A DNA stretch of 64,000 nt, from positions 71,215,676 to 71,279,675 of the forward strand of contig CM051460.1 of the NCBI GenBank assembly GCA_028095005.1, read 5' to 3'. Each line of letters opens with the position of its first letter. Within the stretch, counting starts at the first letter, position 1. Shown here one piece after another: positions 1 through 10,149 of this stretch. This stretch comes from Rhynchospora pubera (Eukaryota; Streptophyta; Magnoliopsida; Poales; Cyperaceae). Made by a program: the position numbers and the translations under genes. Below the pieces are notes generated by a model. The model had not been told where the DNA came from. It searched no databases and was given only the letters and a program-made list of their open reading frames with translations.

Positions 1-2830
1 GATCTGGTTTTCTTGTATCAGAACTGCAATTTGATTGTTTTCTATTTAATTTTTCATTGGCGAATTCTGATCTTGGGAGATTTGTGTCAAGAATTCGATA
101 GAATCTTAAGTCGCTAGCAATTGTACAGCTAAATAGAATAATCGGCTCTTGATTTATGTCGATTGTGATGCGAAATTGGTTGAGTTCTCCCTCTCTTTAT
201 GGAATCTGAATTTAATGGAATACAGCCCTTTATAATTCCCCTTGATTTCTTACTCAAATTCACATTCAAGTCAATTGGTTGAAATGTCATCGAGTCAGAT
301 TGTATGTAGGCCTGAGGCAATTCAGGATCAATTAAGAATCTCCCAAAGTCAATATAATCCATAGTTAGTTAAATTGTCATGAATTTGTCTAAATTAGCCG
401 AATTGAGTCTAGATGTGTTGCATGTGAAGTTATATTTGCTTGTCGGTTAAAGAAACTTGCATGATCAACCGATTTTGAAAAGTGAAATTGACATTATTCA
501 TTGGATTTGGTTTTAAACGCTCACCACTCACTGTGTATAATGAGGTAGAACGCCGTTTCTACCTCCAACCACCATCAGCCATCAAAACCTGACTGAGACG
601 CCGTCTCATACAGTCAGGACTTGATGAGGATTAAAATCGAAATTAACACAAAAACAAGGAGAGATGCTGTCAAATTCTCCCGAGGAATTGTGCATAATTA
701 AGATAATGAATAAGTTGTTTTCCTAGGGTCCATTGTGTAAAATGCAGAATCCCATGTCCTTATACTGTCCCCTTTCTTCACTAATACACTTTAATTTATA
801 AGAGGTGATGTGGGTTAGGTATCATCTGACTAGTCAGTAAGATATTGCCTTTGTCTGTCGCATGTATAGTCTAGTTGTAGATTTTAAAAATGACATGATG
901 AGGGGTAATTTTATAGTATGGGTTTGTAATGATAGCTTCTTTAGTATATCCTTGCCACTGGTTCTCCTGTATGATATTCATATAACTACAAAAATGTATA
1001 TTTAAAATAGAATTCCTCCTAAGTCTCATTATACATAATTGTGGTTCTTGCTCTTAAATTTCATTTCTGAAATTGTTAAGGTAAATTCCTTTCCCTCTTT
1101 GGTATCATTGGATAGCTTAGTAGACTCATGGTAGGGACCAGGTTACCTAAAATGATATTTCTTGAAAATCCAAAGTGAAAACCATGAAGTCTTTGTGGTG
1201 ATTAGTATAAGGTAATGTAGACCCCTGGTACATATGGATCCAAATTATAATGACATCAATATAAAATGAACAACTATAGCTAAATCTGTCCTAATTTGTG
1301 GAAATAATAAAGTCAAGGGGTTTTGGTGTAAATAGGGTTCATGGACAGCAAGAATAGCTTGTTCCTAGTGTGTATGACCCCATAAAATTATTTAGGTCAT
1401 TTTAGAAGGTGTATTTATAGCCTAAACAGTAAATTAAAGCAAAGTCCATGGGCATTTTTGGGAATGCTGTATAAACACCCTTGTATTTGACAATTGGCTT
1501 CCCTGATGAAAGACAAAACTTAATGATATTATTTGGTACATAGTGTAATATCTTGCATGATGTTCAGAAACATGGCTAATATATTCTTTCATCTTGCTCA
1601 TATTAGGACTGACATATATATGCTTGTGAATATCGTGGGTAGAAGATAAGGTGTATATAAGTTAACCCATCCGCTAAGGATTAAGTCATGTAATTATTAC
1701 ATTAATTGATGTTGAGCTTCTATACAGTACCCATATAGGAATAGGGGCTGTTGTGCATAAAAAATTGTATTTCATTCTAATCTGACATCATTTTCTATAG
1801 TATATTTAGAGCCAAAAAACATGTTTCCTTTAATACTGAATATTTAGTGTACATAAGCCAATACTTAGGAAAATGACGATTAGGCATATTTAGAGCCAAA
1901 TACATGCTCGAATGTTTACTTTAATCTGTTGAAAGGTAACACAAATCATATAGATTGCCATAGACTTAGAAGTAATAAAATCAGGTATGCCTCCTTTGTG
2001 AAAAGAATGAAATTGAGGACCTTTATATAAAATTACCTCAATAATAGTATGGACGGCTGTAACATGATGTATGTGACTGTATAAAGTCGATTTTCCCATT
2101 TTAGAAAGTTCATTAACAAATAAAACAGCAAATGGAATTGCATTCTAGGGGTATTTCTGGAAACCATTTGAAAAACTCATATTAAGCTATAAGCATCTCA
2201 ATAAAAAACACAAATCTGATGATGTCTCTACGCATGCAGTGTGGGGTATTTTTCTCTAATTCTATAATGTCTGAATGAGGTCCAGTTTCTTTACATTTGC
2301 AACTTTTACATTTCCATAACATGCTAACCCCTGGTCAATGATAGATTCCGTCTCTTAAAAAGTACATTTTGGAAAATCATAACGTGAGTAATTTAGGTAG
2401 TCTGGATACAAACTAGATATAAAATATATATTTCATTCTATATGTCAAAAGGTAAAGGAATGTGTATATACTATTACATTCAATGATATTATACTGATTA
2501 AATTTCCTCTCTTTATGTCAGGTATTCAAGAGGCAATTTAAAGAAGCTTTGACTTTGTGTATGTAATAGCAAAATTTGTAGCATTGTTTTGTTAACAGTA
2601 TCTTAAAGTAGTGGATTATACTTAATTCTTTTGTTGGCTAAGAAGATAAGCAGGTAATATGGCATGTAGACTTCATATAGAATAAGTGGTACACGTGTGT
2701 ATATATTCAGCAATTGCGTATGAGGTTAACAATATACATGCCATGGTGAGAACAATGAAATGTACACTTGGATCTTGTGAATATGAAATTCTGAGTCTAT
2801 AATTGAGTATGGATATTGCTACTATATACA
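1..2830 (+). repeat. Diverged inverted copy of the FAR1-gene 3' flank (left arm)
   Basis: Read on the plus strand, this stretch aligns with the reverse complement of about 58590-60480. Shared landmarks in the same order are GAACGCCGTT, the hairpin TGAGACGCCGTCTCA, GATGCTGTCAAA, GGGGTATTTCTGGAAACC, TTTAGGTAGTCTGGA, TTTCATTCTAT.TGTCAAAA, TTATGTCAGGTA and ATAATTGAGTA. Many substitutions and small indels separate the copies, so the duplication is not recent. No convincing coding exon is present; the longest open frames are short and unlike known proteins. The matching right-hand sequence lies 1-3 kb downstream of a minus-strand FAR1-type gene, so this segment is inferred to be the 3' flank of a paralogue that starts left of base 1. 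Confidence 0.75.
540..625 (+). other. Conserved palindromic hairpin pair in the duplicated flank
   Basis: Two GC-containing inverted repeats lie close together: GAACGCCGTTTC (near 549) and CCTGAC-TGAGACGCCGTCTCA-taca-GTCAGG (about 587-617). The mirrored copy at 59783-59850 keeps both: AGAACGGCGTTCT is now a perfect palindrome, and TGAGACGGCGTCTCA is intact. Both copies also keep the following GATGCTGTCAAA. Retention of stems inside poorly conserved sequence suggests an RNA or DNA structure, or a small foldback element present before the duplication. No function can be assigned. Confidence 0.45.
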
Positions 2831-3159
2831 ATTGTGCATAAATCTTTGTCAAGGGCTGGTGCAATACCAAAATTCACTTTGCTTGTACCAATTGTACCAT
2901 TCTAAATTAGTACTAAGACTTACTCCATGCATTATGTAAATACCAAACCTTTGCACCGAATATGTACACTTGGCTGCTAACATTGCACTTAACTTATTCC
3001 TTGACCCCTCAAATCTGTACCTTACAATGCTCAAATCCCATCTTACTGCTATTAAGTCCCTGTACCAATAACATCTTTGTACCAACATCTCATACTCATG
3101 CCATTATTAAGGAAACCCCACAGGCACCAATTCAAACTAGTTAGCTATTGACCTATACC
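2831..3159. other. Intergenic, no gene seen
   Basis: Ordinary AT-rich DNA with several scattered GTACC-type words (GTACCAATTGTACC, GTACCTTAC, GTACCAATAAC). Short open frames on both strands look like chance. Nothing else recognised. Confidence 0.5.
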
Positions 3160-3510
3160 CTCATTGTACCGTTTCCAAACCCAAACGTCATAAACCCTAA
3201 AACCAAAAAGTCATAAGCCATAAAATACAAAACCAAAAGTCAAATTTCAGAAAACATAAAACTCAGGCCAAAGTCAAACCCTAAAACAAACCATCGAAAC
3301 TCAAATAAAAAAAGCTAAAAATCCTTAAACCCAAATCCAAAAAGCTAGAAATCTTGAAACCCAAATTCGAAAGGCCAGAAACCTTGAAACTCAAATAAAA
3401 AAAAGCTGAAAACCATTGAAATTTAAATCCAAAAGCCTAAAAACCTAAAACTCAAATCTAAAGGTCAGAAACTCGATGTCCAAATTCAAAAGCTAGAAGT
3501 CCTGAAACCA
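3160..3510. repeat. Degenerate ~30-bp tandem repeat with telobox-like AAACCCTAAA words
   Basis: From about 3296 to 3506 roughly seven units of about 30 bp follow one another, each of the form GAAACTCAAATCC-AAAAGCTAGAAATCCTT with drift. Just before them are ATAAACCCTAAAACC and CAAACCCTAAAAC, which match the plant telobox/telomere word (AAACCCTAA). It reads as an old minisatellite seeded by telobox-like sequence; no coding potential. Confidence 0.55.
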
Positions 3511-3583
3511 AAACCAAGCCTCCACATGAAAATATAAACCAAATTCTCCCTAAATAAAATTAAATTGAGTTAAAATTATGAAG

Positions 3584-3691
3584 GTCCTCAATTGGGTCCC
3601 ATCAATTAAGTCTGGTACCATCAATTGAAATCAAATAGTCCTCAATTGGGTCCCGTCCATTAAGTCTGGTACCATCAATTGAGTCCACTTA
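3584..3691. repeat. 54-bp direct tandem repeat, two copies
   Basis: The block beginning GTCCTCAATTGGGTCCC and ending GGTACCATCAATTGA occurs at 3584 and again at 3638, a 54-bp period with few differences. The CAATTG-rich sequence resembles retrotransposon-derived spacer. No gene is associated. Confidence 0.7.
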
Positions 3692-4009
3692 AGCCAAAAG
3701 AATAAACCCCAGCATAAACAGAAAATAATTTTAGAGACGATTTTCCTAGCCTATTGCATACAATTCTTTAGATCCCTTAATCAGATGTTCTCGTGAGCAA
3801 TCACGAGGTAATTAACAATAGTGGCTTGCGCCTATTGGAAAGAAAGGACCCGCAAAATTAATAAATCATTTAAAGAAGCGACTCTTGTTTTGGTTCTCTT
3901 GTTGTCAAGAGAGTCTCATACAGAGATCGAACCTTAAGGGGGGTGAATCTAAAGCATTTTCCTTTTCTCGAGAGAACCCGTTTCTATCCTTTGAGAGAAC
4001 GACGAAAAG

Positions 4010-4262
4010 GCCCATACAGATTCTCTGACACGCCCAGTGGGACCTCTTTCTCCTCTCATCTTTGGGATTTGAAGGATATAATGTAAAGACTATGGGAAAT
4101 CATAAAAAAATTGCAAATATCAAAAGTCCACCGCGTGCCATACAGATTCTCTGGCACGCCCGGTGGGACCTCTTTCTCCTCTCATCTTTGGGATTTAAAG
4201 AGTGTAATGTTAAGGCTAGGAAAAATCGTCCAAAAATTTTTAAGTGCTAATAATTTCTTGTG
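4010..4262 (+). repeat. 126-bp direct repeat with a retrotransposon leader-like motif
   Basis: CAGATTCTCTGACACGCCC (4017) and CAGATTCTCTGGCACGCCC (4143) begin two copies of a 126-bp unit; both continue into GTGGGACCTCTTTCTCC and CATCTTTGGGATTT. The string CTGGCACGCCCGGTGGGAC resembles the primer-binding/leader region of plant Ty3-gypsy retrotransposons. No gag or pol reading frame follows, so this is debris or a duplicated leader. Confidence 0.5.
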
Positions 4263-4299
4263 AAGTGTTATTCTTTGTAGAAAAGTTCTCCCATCTGAT

Positions 4300-4640
4300 T
4301 TGCAGTCGCATTCGCTGGGGAAATTCTTTGGGGAAGACGTCACAAACCCTAAAGCATGGCCAAATCAAAACGAAGAAAATAAAAGGAAGTGATGATGTTC
4401 TCTCAAACAAGTGGTGCCGCATTCGCTGGGGCAATTCTTTGGGGCAGACTCCTCATATCCTAAAGCATGGCGAAATCAAAATGAAGAAAAACAAGGAAGA
4501 AATGGCATTCTCTCAAACGACTTGTCACCACATTCGCTGGGGCAGTTCTTTGGGGGCAACGTCATATATCCAAAAGCATGACGACTCAAAACAAAGATCC
4601 AATCGACTACAAGCAAACCCGATCGATTTGGTACTTCTTG
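4300..4640 (+). repeat. 111-bp tandem repeat, three copies, reading frame preserved
   Basis: CGCATTCGCTGGGG occurs at 4307, 4418 and (as CACATTCGCTGG) 4529, giving a period of exactly 111 bp or 37 codons. One frame stays open across all copies (about 4244-4720) and repeats an IRWG-SLG peptide followed by KHG and a Lys-rich stretch. There is no ATG at its start (it opens on GTG), and it follows the retrotransposon-like leader repeat. I read it as the tandem-repeat leader of a decayed LTR retrotransposon rather than a host gene, but an exon is not excluded. Confidence 0.5.
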
Positions 4641-4720
4641 AACCTCATTCTTTCTACTTTTCTTATTTGAATAAATTGGGGCAATGTTTTGTGGAACTTA
4701 GGGGTAGAATAAAAGGATGA

Positions 4721-5578
4721 ATAAAAAAATGAAAATGAAATTAAATGATAAATAATTATAATCATATAAAAAATAATAATAAATAAATAAAATTTTATGC
4801 ATAAGATTGCATCATGACACTTTTTGTTTTTGTTGCATAAAAAAAATGTGTGTCGCCTCATTTGGTCACATTTAATCCATATAGTTTGCACCAAAAAAAG
4901 AATTGAATTTGAAATTGATTGAATGTGCTTGTATGGTGCTTGAATTGAAAATTTAACAAAAAAAAAAAAAAGAGAAAGAAGAGAGATCGATCTTGGCACA
5001 GAGAAAACTGACCTGAACCAAACACGCTGTTCTTTTTTTTTTTTTTTTTCCAGTCCATGCGCATATGTTTAAATCGTAATAATTAGGCTAATAAATAATG
5101 CACATATAACCTTTTTACGGAATTTTGTGCATATAATTTAAACTTATATTTTGTTTTCTTTTTCCAGAACTAGATTACGTAAATTAAAATTTTTTCGTAT
5201 AATAATGTTCCCTTAAATGTTAGTTTCAACAATTTGGAGGCAAATATACTAAATATAATACATAAATTAGTACTTAAAATTACCGATACAAAATTGAAAA
5301 AAAAAAATCAGCAATGATCAGGAACACAACATAACTACATAAGGTTGAGAGCAGCTTTGAGCCTCTGACTTTCGCTCCCAATCCAATTACCTGTGTTTTG
5401 ACAACTCATCTTGTCATTGACCTGCAACAGCAATCCCATACGACTTGATCCGCACCTAAGAGGCGCAGCACAACTCCGTTCGAACCCACCGTGCAAGGTC
5501 TCGTTCTAGGTTTTGACCGCAAAACCCTCGTCCAGTGCAACCTCTCTCTCTCTCACTCTCTCAGTCGGCACTTCAATT
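4721..5578. other. AT-rich intergenic region and mTERF 5' flank
   Basis: Contains several A/T homopolymer runs (near 4958 and 5033-5049) and long AT-rich stretches. From about 5330 composition rises, and a CT-rich stretch (CTCTCTCTCTCTCAC near 5541) precedes the mTERF ATG, typical of a plant 5' UTR. No clear TATA box stands out. Open minus-strand frames here are low-complexity poly-Lys/Phe artefacts. Confidence 0.5.
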
Positions 5579-6750
5579 ATGTCTCCTCTCTTTGCAAAGA
5601 AAACCATCTTCTCCTCCTATTTCTTCTCCTCTCCTCCTTTCCATCACCACCTCCTATCGCTTCTAACACCTCTCCTCCGCCTATCCCTTTCAGCCAAATC
5701 CCACCAACAAAAGGAGATACCTTTCGTTGCACAGTACCTCGTCTCCTCCTTGGGTTTCTCCCCTGACCGAGCGCTCAAGATCTCCTTCTCTGACAACAAT
5801 AGGCTTACCCAAATCAATTCCTCGTCCCAGCTTTACTCAGTTGTTGGGTTTCTTAGGGAAATCGGCTTATCAGATGCCAAGATCAAGTCTGCTATTTCAT
5901 TCAATCCAAGTTTACTATATCGTAGTGTCGATGAAATCCTCAAACCCAAGGTGCATCAACTCATGGCCGCCGGCTTCACAGGTGAAATTCTTGTTGACCT
6001 GATCCGATACAACCCGTTTGTCCTAGAACCAAGAACCCCATTGCGCCTCTCCAGTTTTGGAGGGGTTTTGTGGGAGACAGTGATGCATTTTTTAAGTTTA
6101 TTCGATGCAATGGATTACTGATCACCCGCGACATTGATAAGCATGTTACCCCAAGATTAAATTTGTTAAAAGAATATGGGTTCACACATAAAGGGATTGT
6201 GAACCTCCTCACCAAGTGTAGATCCAGATTCTTTTTCTGTAGCCTTGATAATTTACGCAAGAAACTCAAAGATACTGAGGAAGTAGGGTTTTTGCGAGGA
6301 TCAAATATGTTCTCACATGGTCTTCGGGCTATTGGTGGTTTCAATAAAGAGATGATAGGAAAAAAGTTGCAGTTTTTCAGAAAGATGTATGGCTGGTCAG
6401 AGGAAGAGGTTCGTCTTGCTGTTGTGAAATTCCCAAATATTCTGGGACGAACTGAGGAAGGAATTAAGGAAATTATGGATTTCCTTACAAAAAATGCCGG
6501 ACTAGAGCCAAGGCACATAGCTTCACAGCCTGTATTGTTCTCATATAGCCTAGAAAAAAGGCTGATCCCAAGGCAACATGTGTTGAGCATCTTGAAAGCA
6601 AAAGGAGTGACGAATGTGACTAATCTATTGTCTGCTTGTGTGATGTCCCAAAAGAAATTTCTTCAGAAGTGCATAGTGCCATATGAGAAGGATGCGCCAG
6701 GGCTTGCTGCGGCTTATGAAGCTGCTTGCTCCGGAAAGGTTCCACATTGA
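5579..6750 (+). pseudogene. mTERF family protein gene with one frameshift
   Basis: Encodes a mitochondrial transcription termination factor (mTERF) family protein: helical-repeat nucleic-acid-binding proteins of plant mitochondria or chloroplasts acting in organelle transcription or RNA processing. The first usable ATG is 5579. The N terminus is rich in Ser, Phe, His and Leu, consistent with an organelle transit peptide. Typical mTERF repeats follow (LREIGLSDAKIKSAISFNP, LIRYNPFVL; then WSEEEVRLAVVKFPNIL and RHIASQPVLFSYSLEKRLIP), ending CSGKVPH. The first frame carries the homology to about 6030 and the next to the stop at 6750. In the later frame, codons just before 6070 read LQFWRGFVGD, matching the family, so one base appears to be missing (or two gained) at about 6020-6045. 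Without the shift it would be about 390 aa, normal for the family and intronless as usual. It could be a recent pseudogene or a sequence error. Confidence 0.85.
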
Positions 6751-8229
6751 CGGTCTCATATTTTTAGCAATCCATTACTTAGGTAGTTTGGAGATTTACG
6801 AGGAAAGGTAATGGCCTTTTAAGTATTGTTTGATTTAGAATAAATTGTTCCTTGGGCCCTCTATTAAGCCTATGCAATATTATTAGGTTTCCCCCTTCTT
6901 TTTACCATGCCACTTGTTATGAACTTCCTGAGTATTCCTTTTTTATTTTTATCAGACAACTAATTTTAATAGAAAGCTCATTGTTCCAGAAAGATTAAAA
7001 GTTGTGACTGTGCTTCAAATGGGATGTTTTAAATATTAAATATGTAAATAATGTGTGGTCACAGCTGGATTGGTTTTCCTCAGCTCGAAGGCTTTGAGGG
7101 TTGATCTGGTTGTATTTAACTCCCAATGAAAGGGAAGAATTTAAGGGTAGGAATGTATCGAAAGACTCACTGAAATTGGTTACGAAGAATAAATTGTTGA
7201 AAATTTGTCTTGTTAGGTTAGTGAAATTAAGGAGTTTCAGTTGGATTAGATGTATAGTTCGTTAATTTGAACTTTCTTGTAGTGAGTAAGCTCATTCAAA
7301 ATTATTTGTACAATTGACTCTGTTTTAAATTTTTCTTCAATAGTATTAGAATGATATCTGAATTTTTCAAATGAATTAATGCTTTTGGCATTTTTTTCAA
7401 GTTATAGTAACTTTCAGACCCAAGCCATTTTCAAGCAATAAAGTTCCCACGTACTTTGAAAAAGGAAATCCAAATTTGAGAAACTTCCCTACAGCTGGAC
7501 AGATCTGTGAATGCTTATTATTAGAAGTTAGTTTTGTTTAGTTGATTTATATTTTTTTTTTTTGGCTTTGTGTAAATTTTGTGAGTTGTGAAGCTGAGAG
7601 CAACTTTTAAAATAATTAGAACCTTATTTTGACTATCACCCAGAATAACCTTACGTTCAATCCATGAGCCTAACTTTGTGCAATACCAGAGTTCTGGGGT
7701 CTACTTATCATGACAGAAATTCATGTTTTTTTATTGGTTTCCTTTGCATGAATGATTGCCCTTGGAAAGTGTTTATTTTGTGGTATTACTTTCCTTCAGA
7801 TTGTAAGATAATCATTTGATTGGCAGCTTAATTACTCTTGACATATCATTTCACATTTTGGCATGTGGGAGATTTTGTTTGACATAAAGCTTACACAAGC
7901 TCGCATACTGACTCTGATGCGGTCCCTAAAGTGAGGGAGTGCTTGTATCGGTAGACTTGTCGAAAATGCATTTGTTAGAGTAAACAGATGAGAGCTCTAT
8001 TTAGATTGTCTGGTTTAGATTTTTGTGAGAAATCAATGGCTAGTTTGTTTAATTTGCATTTTCCATTGTGAAGGTCATGAGTTATCTAGTTTTTTGCTTA
8101 TGTTTCATGTAGATATTACTCTGTTTGGAAAAATGGGAACAATATTTGCATGACTTCTGTCTATTTTAATATTAGTATTGTACTTAAAGTTCGGCCTTGA
8201 TCAAAAGTGACAAGCAATTGACTGCCAGT
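6751..8229 (+). other. mTERF 3' flank (first copy of a duplicated flank)
   Basis: Non-coding, T-rich sequence after the mTERF stop. It shares ordered landmarks with 8260-9690: GAGGAAAGG.TAATGG, ACCATGCCA.TTGT, TTTATCAGACA, CAGTTGGATTAGATGT, and GAGCCTAA.TTTGTGCAATA. It therefore forms the first half of a local direct duplication. I see no second gene in it. Confidence 0.6.
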
Positions 8230-9690
8230 TTTTCTTATGCAGCTGCTATCTCTGGAAAGCTGCCACATTGAAATTATATCAGGGGCGGCATAAATATCTC
8301 TTCGTTGCTCAAGCTTCTTTTTAAGTGATGTTTTCTGGTGAGGAAAGGGTAATGGTTATATTGATTTATTATTAAGATGTCTGTTTTGTTTTAGGTATGG
8401 TTTGATTTATTTATTTCAAGCCAACCGAAAATTGCTAGATTTTACTCTTCTAACCATGCCATTTGTAATTAACTTACCAGTATTTCTTTAGTTTGATCAG
8501 ACATCAGAGAACTGGTCGTTATATTGAAACTTTGATGGGAAGTTAATATATATTTAAAAAATCTGATCTAGGGTTCAAAGTTGGATTTTGCATTAAGACT
8601 CATCTAATTGTATATGATGATTTTTGCATGGTTTAGGTGTCTCCCTTGTTATATTGGATATGAAAATTTTTGAGTAGGACACTAGGACTATACAGAATGA
8701 CTTTTTGAGAGTTTCTATTATTATATTTGTTCGAGTAGGGAGGTATTAGTTGGATTAGATGTCTCTTTTGTCAATTTTATCTTTCTTATAGTAGTTTCCT
8801 ATTGACATTTTATGTTCCTTTTGAAAAATATTTCATCTTTCTTATAGTATTTGGAAATTGTTGGAATGAGATATAAATATATTCTAATGACCAAAAGTCC
8901 TTTTCAAGCAGTTAAGCTTCCAGGTACTTTGCGAACTGTCAATAAATGGTTTTTTTTTTATTGATTCGGAAACTACTAACTTAATTTTTGATTGATACAT
9001 TTTTTTTTTCTGAAAATCATTTCACATACTTCATGTCCAGGATCAAATCCAAATTCAAGACTGCTTTATAATTATATTCATTTGTAGTGTTCTCAAGACA
9101 ATTTGCTCAAATTGCCCTTCTAACCTGTCTTCACTTTTATATTTTTATTTATTGGATTTTTGTTTTAGTTAGATAATTTAAGGGAAAAAAGAGTTTGTGA
9201 GGTTTTATCTATTTCTTTTGGATTTGTGTTTCAATTCATACTCAAACTAATTGTTTTGGGTTTGCCTCTTCACTAATTTTTTTTTTCTTTTCACCCTTAA
9301 ACCAATTTGAGGTACAAGTCTTTTGGGATTTGGGGGGGGGGGGTTATTATTTCGGCCTTTTTGACATATTTATGAAATGCTTCCTACTGACAGACAGGTT
9401 TGTATATCCATGATGGTTTTCAACTTTTTGGTGGAACTATGGGAGTTAAGAAGCTGTGACTAACATTATAAACATACTTAAAATCTACTATGGACTTTCA
9501 TTTAGAATAATTATAGTTCATTCCCTGAGGCCTAGTTCTCTGCAAAACCAAACAGTTTTTTGCATAGCAACTGTTGATCAATTATTTTTATATTGGGAAG
9601 CCTAATTCTGTGCAATATCGAACAGCATGTCATGTATAAAGTTTTTAATTTTTAATTTTTATTTTTGTGATGAATGATTCGCCTTTGAAA
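8230..9690 (+). pseudogene. Relic of a duplicated mTERF 3' end and flank
   Basis: At about 8241-8271, GCTGCTATCTCTGGAAAGC then TGCCACATTGA encodes AAISGKLPH-stop, nearly the C terminus of the upstream mTERF gene (AACSGKVPH-stop). The sequence after it is a diverged copy of the mTERF 3' flank. No mTERF body is recognisable before it, so only the last codons plus flank remain. TTCTTATGCAG just before the tail resembles a splice acceptor. Tandem mTERF paralogues are common in plants; this is what is left of one, or a partial duplication that captured only the tail. Confidence 0.6.
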
Positions 9691-9692
9691 TT

Positions 9693-9935
9693 TGTCTATT
9701 TTCGCACGTTTCCGTTCCCGTTCCGTCTGAAACGGAGAGAAAAAATGGTTTTGTTTTCAGAAATGAAATGGAAACGGAACAACATTTAAGTTGACGAAAC
9801 ACCCAAAAGAAGGAATTTACAAAGGAACATGAACGCGGAACTGAAATTAACGTTAATTCTGTTTCATTATGTTAAAACAGAATAGAAACAACTGAACGCA
9901 AACGGAACATACTAGTTTAGCTTCCGTTTAGCATG
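9693..9935. mobile_element. Possible small inverted-repeat element (MITE-like)
   Basis: A block with repeated GTTTCCGTTCCCGTTCCG / AAACGGA words on both strands differs in composition from its neighbours. CGTTTCCGTTCCCGTTCCG near the left has inverted counterparts such as AACGCAAACGGAAC near the right. I could not fix ends or a target duplication, so class is undecided. Confidence 0.3.
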
Positions 9936-10149
9936 TTTACCATCCCCATGTAGTCATCTGCTTATTCTTTGTAAATGTGCGTATCCTTATTTTCTGGGTT
10001 CTCATGGTTTTGTACTTTTGTATATGAGAATTACTTGTTTTAATAGACGGTACTTATCATGTTTCCTGGACTTGTTACATGAAAATTTTTCAATGGGAAT
10101 TGATCTCTACTATCCATCCACACTACTAGCATCCATAGAATCCACTGGA

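Noticed and set aside
4607..4999. 130-codon minus-strand frame rich in Phe, Ile and Lys
   Set aside because: Follows from AT-rich and poly-A/T sequence; no domain.
5976..6590. 204-codon minus-strand frame opposite the mTERF gene
   Set aside because: Antisense shadow of coding sequence with no family resemblance.
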